A stretch of DNA of 64,000 bases from Microbacterium sp. Gd 4-13 (GTDB lineage: Bacteria; Actinomycetota; Actinomycetes; Actinomycetales; Microbacteriaceae): assembly GCF_003095395.1 (NCBI RefSeq), contig NZ_QEIJ01000001.1, forward strand, positions 186,001 to 250,000. The letters are read 5' to 3'. The notes under the pieces were generated by a model. That model saw nothing but the letters and a program-made list of their open reading frames with translations, was not told the DNA's origin and did not search any database. The translations under genes were made by a program, and so were the position numbers. This document shows positions 1 through 11,571 of the stretch, in pieces. Every line of letters starts with the position of its first letter. Position 1 is the first letter of the stretch.

Positions 1-2
1 CC

Positions 3-1049
3 CTCTCGTTCGTGCAGTTCGTGCTGTGGATGGTCGGCATCGTGCTGCTCATCCTCATCGGCGGCATCGCCTGGTACGTGCTGCGCTCGGTGACGACCCC
101 CATCGGCGAGGCCGCCGACACGAGCGCGAAGCTCGCGTCGGGCGACCTCGGGGTGCGACTGGACGTCCGGGGCGACGACGAGCTGGCCACACTCGGGCGT
201 TCGTTCAATGCGATGGCCGACAGCATCCAATCGCAGATCAAGGAGCTCGCCGACCTCTCGCTCGTGCAGCAGCGATTCGTCTCCGACGTCTCGCACGAGT
301 TGCGTACCCCGCTGACGACGATCCGTCTCGCAGCCGACATGCTCAACGATCGCCGTGACGACTTCGACCCCGCGACGGCGCGGGCGGCCGAGCTGCTCCA
401 CGCCCAGGTGCAGCGCTTCGAGACGCTGCTGACAGACCTCCTCGAGATCAGCCGGTACGACGCCGGGTCGGTGCAGCTCGAGCTCGAGCCCACGAGCCTG
501 GCCCACCTCGCCGAAGACGTCATCGCCTCGATGTCGCAGCTCGCCCAGCAGCACGGATCGGACGTCCGGCTCGTGGCACCCGGCGGCTACTCGCCGGTCG
601 AGATGGACCCGCGTCGCATTCGACGCATCGTGCGCAACCTGCTCGGCAACGCCATCGAGCACGGTGAGGGACGACCGATCGTGATCACGGTCGACAGCGA
701 TCAGCGCACCGTCGCCCTCGGCGTGCTCGACTACGGTATGGGGATGCTACCGGCCGACGCCGAGCGCGTCTTCGACCGGTTCTGGCGCGCCGACCCCTCT
801 CGCAAACGCACGATCGGCGGCACCGGTCTCGGGCTCTCGATCGCCCTGGGCGACGCGCGTCTGCACGGCGGCACCCTGGCGGTGTGGTCGGAGCCGGGCC
901 GGGGATCGCACTTCGTGCTGACGCTGCCGCGCGACGGCTCGCACGTGGAGGGCTCGCCCATTCCGCTCGCGCCGCGGGAGGGCGAGGCCGCCCCGTTCGG
1001 TGCGCTGGGGCTCACCCAGCCCATCCACGTCTCGGACGGTGCCTCGTGA
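3..1049 (+). CDS. mtrB: Sensor histidine kinase MtrB, 5' part cut by window edge
   Basis: This is the C-terminal part of the membrane sensor kinase of the MtrAB two-component system, which in actinobacteria controls cell-wall and division genes. The frame is already open at base 3; the first membrane segment and external sensor domain lie outside the window. Counting from the valine codon at base 12, there is a membrane segment at about 5-27, a HAMP domain to about 80, the phospho-acceptor H95 in a SHELRTPL box, an N-box (NLLGNAIEH, N213), and ATP-lid motifs DYGMG (240-244) and GTGLGLS (about 270). The stop overlaps the lpqB start (GTGA), the usual mtrB-lpqB arrangement. The identity rests on this synteny as well as on the kinase motifs. 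Confidence 0.93.
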   Translation, partial: LSFVQFVLWMVGIVLLILIGGIAWYVLRSVTTPIGEAADTSAKLASGDLGVRLDVRGDDELATLGRSFNAMADSIQSQIKELADLSLVQQRFVSDVSHELRTPLTTIRLAADMLNDRRDDFDPATARAAELLHAQVQRFETLLTDLLEISRYDAGSVQLELEPTSLAHLAEDVIASMSQLAQQHGSDVRLVAPGGYSPVEMDPRRIRRIVRNLLGNAIEHGEGRPIVITVDSDQRTVALGVLDYGMGMLPADAERVFDRFWRADPSRKRTIGGTGLGLSIALGDARLHGGTLAVWSEPGRGSHFVLTLPRDGSHVEGSPIPLAPREGEAAPFGALGLTQPIHVSDGAS

Positions 1050-2746
1050 GGCGCGTCATCGCCGCGCTCGCGGTGGGGATGCTGCTGCTCCTGGCCGGCT
1101 GCACGGGACTGCCGACCTCGGGGCCGGTGCAGCCGGGACTCCTTCCCCGCGAGGCCGACGACTCGCCGCCGTTCGACCTCGTCCCCGATCCGCCGCAGGC
1201 CGGCGCGTCGCCCCAGCAGATCGTCGACGGGTTCCTCCGTGCCGGCGTCGGCGCGCAGAACGACTGGAAGACCGCTCGCGAATACCTCACGACGGACTTC
1301 GCGCCCCAATGGCAGCCGAGGTCGGTGACGATCGACCGACTCAGCGAGCGGGCCGCCGCGCCCTCATCGCCGTCCCCGACGCCGTCGCAAGGGTCCGACT
1401 CCGTCGAGATCACCCAGCGCGTGACCGCGGAGGCGTTCGTCTCGGAGACGGGGGAGTACACACCCGCCGACGGCAGACCGATCTCGCTGGCATTCCACCT
1501 GGTGCAGACCGACGAGGGCTGGCGCATCGACCGCGCCCCGAACGGCATCGTGCTCTACCAAGAGGTCTTCGCGAGCGTCTTCCGGCCGGCGTCGATCATG
1601 TACTTCGATCCGACCTACACCTACCTCGTGCCCGATGAGCGGTGGTTCCCGAACACCCTCATCGCGGCGAGGGTCGCCCAGGCCCTCGTCGACGGCCCGC
1701 CGAGCGAGTGGCTGGCGCGGGGCATCGCCAACGCCTTCCCCGAGAACGTGACCCTCGCCAGCAGCGCCGTGCCGCTCGAAGACGGCGGCACCACCGCGCA
1801 GGTCGAGTTCACCCCGGCCGTCCTCGCGCTCGACGATCTCACCCTCAATCGCATGCAGACCCAGCTCGAGAAGAGCCTCGAGACGGTCGGCGTCGCCGAG
1901 GTGCAGATGAACGTCGGCACGACGCCCGTCACGGCGCAGGCCGTCGCCGTGCGCTCCACCCGCGTGAACTCCAACCCCCTCGTCGAGATCGCCGGGGGTG
2001 AGTTCGGGTTCCTCAGCTCGAACACCGTAGAGGCCGTCCCCGGCATCTCCGGTGCCGTGCGCGAGATCGACGCCGCATCCGTCGTCCTCGCCGCCGACCG
2101 TCGCACCGCTGCCGTCCAGAACACGGACGGCGCGATCCTGCGTGCGTTCGCGGACGGCACGTACGAGGTTCTCGACGGCAGCTCCGTCGACCTCGTCGTG
2201 CCGTCGCTCGACACGCAGGGAGCGGTGTGGTCGGCATCGGCGAGCAACCCCGACGCCTTCACGGTGTACCCCCTGGAGGGCGAGCCCGTCGCGGTGTCGG
2301 CCTCTCTCTGGACGAGCGCCGTCGAGATCGCGGCGTTCCAGGTCTCGCGCGACGGGACGCGGCTCGCCGCCCTGGTGCTCACCAGTGACCGCACCGAGGT
2401 GTGGGTCGCCGCCATCACGCGCGAAGGCGGGGTGCCCGTCGCCGTCGGCGAACCGCAGGTGCTCGCCACCACGTCGTCGCTGGGACTCGACCTTGCCTGG
2501 CTCGACGACGTCAGCGTGGGGGTGCTCCTCGCCTCGGAGCAGGGATCGACCGTGCTGCTGCAGCCGGTGGGCGGGCGAGGGTCGTCCAACGCGGTGACGT
2601 CCGACGCCGTGAGCATCTCGGGCGGCAACTCCAGCGTCCGCCTGCGGACCTTCGACGGAGCGCTGCTCATCCAGCGCGGCGCGAACTGGGAGGAAGCAGC
2701 CGGCGACATCGCTGTACTCGGCGTTCAGCAGGGCTCGGCGGAGTAA
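1046..2746 (+). CDS. lpqB: Lipoprotein LpqB
   Basis: LpqB is an exported lipoprotein that, in mycobacteria, interacts with the extracellular domain of MtrB and modulates MtrA signalling. The GTG at 1046 gives 566 residues with a signal peptide and lipobox LLAGC (lipidated C19). A longer in-frame start at 884 would hide this signal inside mtrB and is rejected. A GerMN-like domain follows at roughly 200-310, and the C-terminal half is a predicted beta-propeller, as in the family. The start codon overlaps the mtrB stop, so the two genes are translationally coupled. Confidence 0.95.
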   Translation: MRRVIAALAVGMLLLLAGCTGLPTSGPVQPGLLPREADDSPPFDLVPDPPQAGASPQQIVDGFLRAGVGAQNDWKTAREYLTTDFAPQWQPRSVTIDRLSERAAAPSSPSPTPSQGSDSVEITQRVTAEAFVSETGEYTPADGRPISLAFHLVQTDEGWRIDRAPNGIVLYQEVFASVFRPASIMYFDPTYTYLVPDERWFPNTLIAARVAQALVDGPPSEWLARGIANAFPENVTLASSAVPLEDGGTTAQVEFTPAVLALDDLTLNRMQTQLEKSLETVGVAEVQMNVGTTPVTAQAVAVRSTRVNSNPLVEIAGGEFGFLSSNTVEAVPGISGAVREIDAASVVLAADRRTAAVQNTDGAILRAFADGTYEVLDGSSVDLVVPSLDTQGAVWSASASNPDAFTVYPLEGEPVAVSASLWTSAVEIAAFQVSRDGTRLAALVLTSDRTEVWVAAITREGGVPVAVGEPQVLATTSSLGLDLAWLDDVSVGVLLASEQGSTVLLQPVGGRGSSNAVTSDAVSISGGNSSVRLRTFDGALLIQRGANWEEAAGDIAVLGVQQGSAE

Positions 2747-2840
2747 CCCGTCTCCTCCCCAGGCGGGCGGGAGGCAGCATCCGTTCTCGCCTGCGTGTCC
2801 GGGGCGCTCCCGCGCACGCTGGACGCGCGACGATGACGCG

Positions 2841-3479
2841 ATGGACTCCGCTGTCATCCGGCGCGCGCTCGCCGACGCGCTCGCCTTCGTCCTCCCCGTC
2901 GAGTGCGCCGGGTGCGGGGCCGAAGACCTGGCCCTGTGCGCCGAGTGCCTCGCCGCGCTCGAGCCCGAGCCGCATAGCCGCGTGATCGACGGCGTGGAGG
3001 TCTGGAGCGGTGTGCGCTTCGAGGGCAGAGCTGCCCGCGTCGTGCGCACGCTGAAGGAGGAGGGGCGCACGGCCCTCGCACGCCCGCTCGGGGCGGCTCT
3101 CGGCGCGGCGCTCGCCGTCCTCCCCGCGGGCGCCGCGTTCGTTCCGGTTCCGACCTCGACCGCGTCGATGCGACGACGCGGATACCGCGTGCCCGAGCTG
3201 CTGCTGCGCCGAGCGGGGGTTCCCGTCGACAGGGCTCTGCGCATCGTGAGGGCCACGGGCGACCAGCGCGCGCTGGGCATCGACGAGCGCCGAGCGAATG
3301 TCGAGCACAGTCTGGTCGCGCGGGGCGTCGCGGGCCGCCGGGTGATCGTGGTGGACGACGTCGTCACGACCGGCGCGACCCTCGGCGAGGCCGTCCGGGC
3401 CCTGCGCGCGGCAGGAGCCGACGTGGTGGGAGCGGCGACGGCCGCGGCGACGCCGAGGCGTCGCGAGGGCCTTCGCTAG
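2841..3479 (+). CDS. ComF family phosphoribosyltransferase-like protein
   Basis: This 212-residue protein has the ComF layout: an N-terminal four-cysteine zinc site (C22, C25, C33, C36) and a type I phosphoribosyltransferase fold with the PRPP loop VIVVDDVVTTGAT at 168-180. ComF proteins take part in DNA uptake in competent bacteria, but many carriers are not known to be competent, and no other competence gene lies here. Its place between lpqB and hpf matches the mycobacterial order (Rv3242c). The 94-base gap to lpqB suggests its own promoter or read-through. The ATG has no good Shine-Dalgarno sequence; a weak hexamer GACGAT ends six bases before it. Confidence 0.88.
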   Translation: MDSAVIRRALADALAFVLPVECAGCGAEDLALCAECLAALEPEPHSRVIDGVEVWSGVRFEGRAARVVRTLKEEGRTALARPLGAALGAALAVLPAGAAFVPVPTSTASMRRRGYRVPELLLRRAGVPVDRALRIVRATGDQRALGIDERRANVEHSLVARGVAGRRVIVVDDVVTTGATLGEAVRALRAAGADVVGAATAAATPRRREGLR

Positions 3480-3517
3480 GCGAATCCGATGAGGTTCATC
3501 GCATCCGAGTTTCGTGC

Positions 3518-3546
3518 GTGACAGGCCCGGTCGTCACGACTACGGT
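3518..3546 (+). promoter_or_regulatory. Candidate sigma-70 promoter of hpf
   Basis: GTGACA (3518-3523) and TACGGT (3541-3546) are separated by exactly 17 bases. The start of transcription would fall near 3553, giving a leader of about 75 bases. A GTG at 3518 is in frame with hpf but lies in the -35 box, so it is not a likely start. Confidence 0.55.
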
Positions 3547-3628
3547 GGGGGGACTAGCAAGGCGACGGACCGTTCGCCCTTGGCACCGAACAAGCCGATT
3601 GGGCGAACCCGGAACAAGGAGGTCACGG

Positions 3629-4288
3629 ATGGACACCAACATCGTCGGCGTGGGAGTAGGGATCACGGAACGATTCCGAACAGTCGTCGAAGAGAAGGCC
3701 TCACGCATCGAAACCCTCGCGCCGCGCGCGCAGGGCCTCGAAGTGAAAGTCACCCATCGCGCCTATCACAACGGGCGGATGGAAGACGAGACCGTCGAGC
3801 TCACCCTCGGCGGTAAGGGTCCGGTCGTACGGGCCGAAGCAACGGACGGCGACAAGTTCACCGCCCTCGATCTCGCCGTCGACAAGATGGCCGAGCAGTT
3901 GCGTCGAGCCAAAGACAAGCGCGTCGACGCGCGCAACCACCCCCGGGGTGCGAAGTTCGAGAAGGAGAGCGGATCGCTCGCGGGCATCGACATCGAGCCC
4001 GCTTCCGCCGAGCTGCTGCACGCCGTCGCGACGGGTGAGGTGCCCGTCGTCCAGGTGGACGACGAGGCCGACTACACGCCGGTCGTCATCCGAACGAAGC
4101 AGTTCGACGCCGAGTGGATGACGGTCGAGGAGGCCGTCGACCGGATGGAGCTCGTCGGACACGACTTCTTCCTCTTCGTCGACGCCCGCTCCGATCACCC
4201 GAGTGTCGTCTACCGCCGCAAGGGCTGGGACTACGGCGTGATCTCCCTCGAGACGCAGGCCGCTCCGGAGGCACGCGCAGCATCCTGA
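3629..4288 (+). CDS. hpf: Long-form ribosome hibernation promoting factor
   Basis: HPF binds the 30S subunit and, in its long form, joins two ribosomes into inactive 100S dimers during stress or stationary phase. The 219-residue product has the N-terminal S30AE/YfiA domain (about 1-110), a basic linker, and the C-terminal dimerisation domain (about 155-215) with MTVEEAVDRMELVGHDFFLF and the YRRKGWDYGVI ending. The ATG at 3629 follows a strong AAGGAGG. Gene order comF-hpf-secA is conserved in actinobacteria. A long terminator hairpin lies directly downstream. Confidence 0.96.
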   Translation: MDTNIVGVGVGITERFRTVVEEKASRIETLAPRAQGLEVKVTHRAYHNGRMEDETVELTLGGKGPVVRAEATDGDKFTALDLAVDKMAEQLRRAKDKRVDARNHPRGAKFEKESGSLAGIDIEPASAELLHAVATGEVPVVQVDDEADYTPVVIRTKQFDAEWMTVEEAVDRMELVGHDFFLFVDARSDHPSVVYRRKGWDYGVISLETQAAPEARAAS

Positions 4289-4400
4289 CGTCCCCCTGAC
4301 GAAGACCGCGAGACCCGATCCGACCGGCGAGACCCTGGCTTTCTGTCAGGGTCTCGCCGCGGGGATCGGGTCTCGCGGTCTGTGGGCGAGCGGATGCTGC
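4277..4400. repeat. Inverted pair of GGATGCTGC nonamers around a terminator
   Basis: GCAGCATCC at 4277-4285 and GGATGCTGC at 4392-4400 face each other across the terminator at 4303-4381. The first copy forms the last three sense codons of hpf (GCA GCA TCC); the second is intergenic. The same nonamer recurs at least 23 times in the window. Confidence 0.8.
4303..4381. terminator. Nested bidirectional terminator hairpin
   Basis: An 18-base perfect outer stem (4303-4320 with 4364-4381) encloses a second stem (4326-4337 with 4347-4358) around a nine-base loop. It sits between the converging hpf and the 4411-5724 gene and can serve both. Inverted copies of the nonamer GGATGCTGC flank it at 4277 and 4392. 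Confidence 0.85.
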
Positions 4401-4410
4401 GACGAGCCGA

Positions 4411-5724
4411 TCAGCCGTCGAACATGTCGCCGAGCAGCGACCCGATGACGAGGCCGCCGAGCATGCCGCCGACCATGTTGCCGCCGCCCATGCCGCCGCC
4501 GCGTCCACCGCCGCGGCCTCCGCCCCACCCGTCGCCGCCCCAGTCGTTCGGGCGCGAGGAGTCGATGTCGTTCTGCGCGAGCTGGAGGGCCTCCGACGCC
4601 AGGGCGGCCACCCGGCGGGCCTGCGCGATCGTGCGCTCGCGCGCCTCCTCGTCGATCGGGCCGAGGGGGATCTCCGCGCGGAGGCGCTCGGCCTCCGCGA
4701 AGCGCGTGCGCGCGTCTGCTCCGATCCAGCCGCGGTGGCCGGAGATGATGCTGCGGGCCACCGTGAGCTGTCGATCGGCGTCGTCGACGGCGTGGGTCAC
4801 GTGGGTCTGGGGGATGACCGGCCGCGAGGCGCGCTCGCGGGCGGCGTCGAGCTCGGTGTTCGCCTGACGCAGTCGCGAGAGCGCGCCGAACGGGTCGTCG
4901 CGCACTCCGCCGGCCGGGAGCTCGGCCAGGGCCCTCTCAAGCGCCACCATCGCTTCGCGGACGGCCGGGGTCTGCGGACCGCTGCGCGCATCGACCAGGT
5001 CGCCACGGGAGTCCTCGACCACGGCGGCGAGCGTCGACTCGGCGCGCAGGGCCTCGATCTCGTAGGAGTCGATGGCGTCGAGCAGCGACTCGGCACGGCG
5101 TATCGACTCCGTCGCCGCCTCGAGGGCGACCCCGGCCTGCTCGCGCTGGCCGGCCTCGCGACGGCGCTCCGACACGTCGGCGGTGTGACCGGCGAAGCTG
5201 AGCAGCTGCTCGATCTCCTCGGGGTTGCCCGAGATCTGCTGCAGCGCTGCGGGGCTGTATCTGGTCGACAGGCGCTGCACGGCATCCCGGGCGGCGGGCA
5301 CGCGCAGTGAGAGGCGTTCGCGGTCGGCGCGCACACGTTCGAGCACCTCGGGCGCGCGACGCACTTTCTCGATCGCGCCCTGCAGCACCGCGGTGCGCTC
5401 CTCGAGCAGGTCTTCGGCCCACTCGGAGAGCTGGATGATGCGGGCGTTGCGGGTGCGGAGCTCCTCCGGGGTGTCGGGGATCTCATCGTGATTGAGCTGG
5501 TGGAGGTGGAACGCCTCACTCAGGTGGGTCTTCACGGAGTCAAGGGCGTTGCGCAGGTCTGCGGTGGCCGACTCGCCGAGTTCGGCGACCGCGAAGTCGA
5601 GCTCATCCGCGGTCAGGCGCACCCGCTCATCGGCCGCGACGATCGCCATCTCGGCTCGCCGCATCAGGTCGGCATCCGCCGCATCCTGCTCTTCGCGCTT
5701 GCGTTTTCCCCAGAACCCGGCCAT
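4411..5724 (-). CDS. Coiled-coil protein with glycine-zipper tail, resembling the C-terminal part of TPM-domain proteins
   Basis: The 437-residue product starts with a short basic segment ([12 protein letters not shown]), continues as several hundred residues of Ala/Glu/Arg-rich helices likely to form coiled coils, and ends in a glycine-rich stretch followed by a hydrophobic glycine-zipper segment ([19 protein letters not shown]). The helical part resembles what follows the TPM (YgcG-like) domain in actinobacterial TPM proteins, but here the TPM domain and signal peptide are absent. Function is unknown; the tail could associate with a membrane or self-assemble. It lies convergent with hpf and divergent from secA. 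The family assignment is from memory and not certain. Confidence 0.75.
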   Translation of the reverse strand: MAGFWGKRKREEQDAADADLMRRAEMAIVAADERVRLTADELDFAVAELGESATADLRNALDSVKTHLSEAFHLHQLNHDEIPDTPEELRTRNARIIQLSEWAEDLLEERTAVLQGAIEKVRRAPEVLERVRADRERLSLRVPAARDAVQRLSTRYSPAALQQISGNPEEIEQLLSFAGHTADVSERRREAGQREQAGVALEAATESIRRAESLLDAIDSYEIEALRAESTLAAVVEDSRGDLVDARSGPQTPAVREAMVALERALAELPAGGVRDDPFGALSRLRQANTELDAARERASRPVIPQTHVTHAVDDADRQLTVARSIISGHRGWIGADARTRFAEAERLRAEIPLGPIDEEARERTIAQARRVAALASEALQLAQNDIDSSRPNDWGGDGWGGGRGGGRGGGMGGGNMVGGMLGGLVIGSLLGDMFDG

Positions 5725-5891
5725 GTTCCGATCCTACGATCCCGGTGCGGTGTCGAAGCCGACTGTTCGCCGTGGGCGCGCAGTGGACGTGCGCACCCTG
5801 GTTCCTCCGAGGTCACGAACGGATAACATGGGCGTCATATGCCTGTTCGCAGGCGGGCCTTCGCGCCGCACCCGACAGATGGAGATCCTCC

Positions 5892-8702
<2,811 letters not shown>

Positions 8703-8755
8703 CCGCGGCCCCGGACCGGTCCACGCGATGAGCATTGGCCGGTTCGGGGCGGGTT

Positions 8756-8761
8756 TATTCT
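8756..8761 (+). promoter_or_regulatory. -10 box, leaderless start of the 8768 aminotransferase
   Basis: TATTCT ends six bases before the ATG and there is no Shine-Dalgarno sequence, so the transcript should begin at the start codon. This selects 8768 over an in-frame start at 8735. Confidence 0.6.
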
Positions 8762-8767
8762 GACTGG

Positions 8768-9994
8768 ATGACCTCGCCGCGCTCGCTCGACCAGTCGTCG
8801 AAGCTGAAAGACGTCCTCTACGAGATCCGTGGTTCGGCGCTCATCGAGGCCGACCGGCTCGAGAGCGAGGGGCACCGCATCCTCAAGCTGAACACCGGCA
8901 ACCCGGCCGTGTTCGGCTTCGAAGCACCCTTCCAGATCGTGCGCGACATGATCGACGCCGTTCCGCATGCCCACGGCTACAGCGACAGCAAGGGCATCAT
9001 GTCGGCGCGCCGCGCGGTCGTCTCGCGGTACGAGCAGGTGCCCGGATTCCCGCTGTTCGATCCCGATGACGTGTACCTCGGCAACGGTGTGTCCGAGTTG
9101 ATCACGATGGTCATGCAGGCGCTTCTCGACGAGGGCGATGAGGTGCTCATCCCAGCACCCGACTACCCGCTCTGGACGGCGATGACGAGCCTCGGCGGCG
9201 GCACGCCGGTGCACTACATCTGCGACGAGCTCGACGGGTGGCAGCCCGATCTCGACGACATCCGGTCGAAGATCACCCCGCGCACCAAGGCGATCGTCAT
9301 CATCAACCCGAACAACCCGACGGGTGCGGTCTACTCGCGGGAGGTGCTGGAGGGGATCGCTGCCGTCGCACGCGAGCATTCGCTGCTGCTCCTCGCCGAC
9401 GAGATCTACGACCGCATCCTCTTCGACGACGCGCAGCACATCCCGCTCGCGACCGTCGCGCCCGACCTGCTGTGCCTCACCTTCAACGGGTTGTCGAAGA
9501 CCTATCGGGTGGCGGGGTTCCGGTCGGGCTGGCTCGTCATCACCGGACCGAAGGACCACGCCAAGGGGTTCATCGAGGGAATCACCCTCCTCGCCTCGAC
9601 CCGTCTGTGTCCGAACGTGCCGGCGCAGTACGCCGTCCAGGCGGCGCTCTCGGGGGTGCAGTCGATCGACGCGCTCATCGCCCCGACGGGTCGGCTCCAT
9701 GAGCAGCGGGATGCGGCGTGGCAGGGCCTCGAGGCGATCCCCGGTGTCTCCTGCGTGATGCCGCAGGGAGCGCTCTACGCCTTCCCGCGGTTCGACCCGG
9801 AGGTCTACGAGATCCCCGACGACGGAAAGTTCGTCCACGACTTCCTCATCGCCGAGCACGTGCTCCTCGTGCAGGGCACGGGGTTCAACTGGCCGACGCC
9901 CGATCACGTCCGCATCGTGACGCTGCCGGAGGCGCGGGTCCTGACCGACGCGATCGAGCGGCTCGGCAACTTCCTCTCCTCCTACCGCCCCTAG
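8768..9994 (+). CDS. PLP-dependent aminotransferase, AlaT/AspC-like class I
   Basis: The 408-residue product is a cytoplasmic fold-type I aminotransferase. Visible cofactor and substrate residues are PNNPTG (around 181-186), D211-E-I-Y214, the Schiff-base lysine K244 in SKTYR, and FRSGW just after it. The sequence most resembles the glutamate-pyruvate (AlaA/AlaT) branch that makes alanine, with LNTGNPAVFGF near the start, but exact amino-acid specificity cannot be read from sequence. It follows secA by 65 bases and meets the Rv3235-like gene tail to tail with two bases between the stops. Confidence 0.93.
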   Translation: MTSPRSLDQSSKLKDVLYEIRGSALIEADRLESEGHRILKLNTGNPAVFGFEAPFQIVRDMIDAVPHAHGYSDSKGIMSARRAVVSRYEQVPGFPLFDPDDVYLGNGVSELITMVMQALLDEGDEVLIPAPDYPLWTAMTSLGGGTPVHYICDELDGWQPDLDDIRSKITPRTKAIVIINPNNPTGAVYSREVLEGIAAVAREHSLLLLADEIYDRILFDDAQHIPLATVAPDLLCLTFNGLSKTYRVAGFRSGWLVITGPKDHAKGFIEGITLLASTRLCPNVPAQYAVQAALSGVQSIDALIAPTGRLHEQRDAAWQGLEAIPGVSCVMPQGALYAFPRFDPEVYEIPDDGKFVHDFLIAEHVLLVQGTGFNWPTPDHVRIVTLPEARVLTDAIERLGNFLSSYRP

Positions 9995-9996
9995 CG

Positions 9997-10437
9997 TCAC
10001 AGGAGGGCGAGCGACGTCGCCCTCCAGCGACGGTCCATCCCCTCCAGCCGGATGGCCACGGCGCGGGTGCGCGCCGGGCCCGCGACGATCACGACCGCCT
10101 CGACGACTCCGTCGGCGGGCACGCACTCGCGCACGGACAGGATCCGGTGAACCGGGCGCGCGGCGGGCACCCCGCGTGCGCTGCGGGCCCGCGTGGCGAG
10201 GTTGGCGCGCGTCAGGAGGCTGCGGTAGGCGTCTTCGGTGAGCCAGCGCGAGAGCTGCTCGATCTCACGAACGCCGGCCAGCACCTCGAGGACGCCCAGC
10301 GTGAGGTTGCGCAGCAGCGGTGCGGGGGCGGGCAGATCGCTGGAGCGAGTGGGCTGGGGAGCGAAGTACTCGTCGATCTCCAGCGATCGAACCGTGAGGG
10401 GGAATGCGCGGGCAGTGCTCGTAGACATCGGTGCCAT
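9997..10437 (-). CDS. Rv3235-family protein
   Basis: This 146-residue protein resembles the small Rv3235-like family found near secA in actinobacteria; its role is unknown. It has a variable N-terminus, a helix pair with LSRWLTEDAYRSLLTRA, and a C-terminal strand pattern VVIVAGPARTRAVAIRLE ending in WRATSLALL. The ATG at 10437 or the one at 10428 are both possible; a still longer frame to 10509 is not supported. No signal peptide or membrane segment is visible. Confidence 0.75.
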   Translation of the reverse strand: MAPMSTSTARAFPLTVRSLEIDEYFAPQPTRSSDLPAPAPLLRNLTLGVLEVLAGVREIEQLSRWLTEDAYRSLLTRANLATRARSARGVPAARPVHRILSVRECVPADGVVEAVVIVAGPARTRAVAIRLEGMDRRWRATSLALL

Positions 10438-10573
10438 CAGTGCGCCTATCTCGACCGGGGGGTGTCGTTGAGTCCAGCGGGGAACTTTGTGCTCAGTACA
10501 GCACAACATCTCCTACGGCTGCCGAACTTTTTCGGGATGTGGATAAGAGGCCGGGGCTGCTTCGAGGCTGCCC

Positions 10574-10579
10574 TAACGT
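10574..10579 (+). promoter_or_regulatory. -10 box, leaderless start of the 10587 gene
   Basis: TAACGT ends seven bases before the ATG; no ribosome binding site is present. Confidence 0.55.
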
Positions 10580-10586
10580 CGGCGTC

Positions 10587-11186
10587 ATGCGATGGGACCG
10601 TTTCTTCGAAGACATCGAAGATCAGCTGGAGTCGGAGTGGGAGGCCGAGCGCGCCGCTCTCGACAGCGAAGCGGAGCGCCTGCGGCTGTCGAAGCTGACC
10701 CTCCACGAACGTGTCGCCGCGATGGTCGGCGCCGACGCCTCCGCGGCGCTCGAACTCGTCGACGGCACCGTGCTCGATGCCCCCGTCACCGCTCTCGGAG
10801 CGGACTGGCTGCTCGTGTCTCCCTGGCAGACCCGTGCCGGAGCCGCGCTCGTCCCGCTGGCCTCCGTGACAGCTGTGCGCATGTCTCACGCCGAGCTTTT
10901 GCGCACCGCGCGGCCCGTCGGCGCGACCGCGAAGGCGCCCGTCTCCCGCCGCGCGACGTTCGGATTCGCGGTGCGCGATCTCGTGCGCCGCCGGGCGGGG
11001 GTCAGCATCCACGCGACGTCCGCGCGCGTGTTCTCGGGGACGATCGACCGGGCGGGCGCCGACCACCTCGATCTCGCACTGCACGACCCGGGCTCGCCGC
11101 GCCGTCGCGCGGACGTCTCGGCGTACCGGATCATCCCCTTCGCCTCGGTCGCCTGGATCGGCATCGTCGCGCCGATCGCGGTGTGA
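10587..11186 (+). CDS. Uncharacterised protein with a charged N-terminal helix and two similar beta-rich halves
   Basis: I do not recognise this 199-residue protein by name. Residues 1-40 are strongly acidic and helical (FFEDIEDQLESEWEAERAAL). Two later stretches look like duplicated Sm/SH3-like barrels: LDAPVTALGADWLLVSP...LVPLASVTAVRM and FSGTIDRAGADHLDLAL...IIPFASVAWIGI share spacing and the GAD and PxASV positions. That suggests an internal duplication. No signal peptide, membrane segment or catalytic motif is seen. The gene stands alone between convergent and divergent neighbours and appears to be leaderless. Confidence 0.7.
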   Translation: MRWDRFFEDIEDQLESEWEAERAALDSEAERLRLSKLTLHERVAAMVGADASAALELVDGTVLDAPVTALGADWLLVSPWQTRAGAALVPLASVTAVRMSHAELLRTARPVGATAKAPVSRRATFGFAVRDLVRRRAGVSIHATSARVFSGTIDRAGADHLDLALHDPGSPRRRADVSAYRIIPFASVAWIGIVAPIAV

Positions 11187-11200
11187 GCGAGGGGACTCGG

Positions 11201-11482
11201 TCAGTCGGGGTTGCGCACGCTTCCTCGGCCCCAGAGCTCGGGGAAGCTGGCGGCGTTCGATTGGCGCCAGAGCGCCATCCGCCGCGCCTCCTCCGCCTGA
11301 TCGTCGAGGTACCCCCCGACGCTGTCCTCGTCGACTCGCCATCTCGCGGGCGTGCCGACGCGGGCGCCTCGAAGGCGTCCGTCGTGGACGAGCGCGATGA
11401 CCTCCTCGACGGTCACATCGAGCAGTTCGGCCACCTGCGACGGCGCGAGCATCCGCGCGCCGGTCGGGGGGACATCTGGCAT
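11201..11482 (-). CDS. Excisionase/BldC-like helix-turn-helix DNA-binding protein
   Basis: The 93-residue product carries a MerR/Xis-type helix-turn-helix: MLAPSQVAELLDVTVEEVIALVHDG followed by RGARVGTPARWRVDEDSVGGYL, the wing that reads an 'R-V..W-R/K' DNA backbone contact in this family. It lacks a ligand domain, so it is probably a small regulator rather than a sensor. The tail is rich in Arg and Glu. It is divergent from the SAF-domain gene and could regulate it. The start at 11482 is favoured because CATAAT lies six bases upstream. Confidence 0.8.
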   Translation of the reverse strand: MPDVPPTGARMLAPSQVAELLDVTVEEVIALVHDGRLRGARVGTPARWRVDEDSVGGYLDDQAEEARRMALWRQSNAASFPELWGRGSVRNPD

Positions 11483-11488
11483 GTCTTC

Positions 11489-11494
11489 ATTATG
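11489..11494 (-). promoter_or_regulatory. -10 box, leaderless start of the 11482 regulator
   Basis: On the minus strand CATAAT ends six bases before the ATG at 11482. Confidence 0.5.
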
Positions 11495-11571
11495 AGCGTC
11501 GCCACGCCGGCTCCGCTTCGACCCGCGCCGTTGTGGATAATCGCCACCGCGACGGCGCGGTTCGTTGCACC

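Noticed and set aside
884..1045. Longer in-frame start for lpqB inside mtrB
   Set aside because: It would bury the lipoprotein signal; the GTG at 1046 begins a perfect signal peptide and overlaps the mtrB stop.
3518..3628. Longer in-frame GTG start for hpf
   Set aside because: It lies in the promoter -35 box, and the ATG at 3629 has AAGGAGG and starts the known domain.
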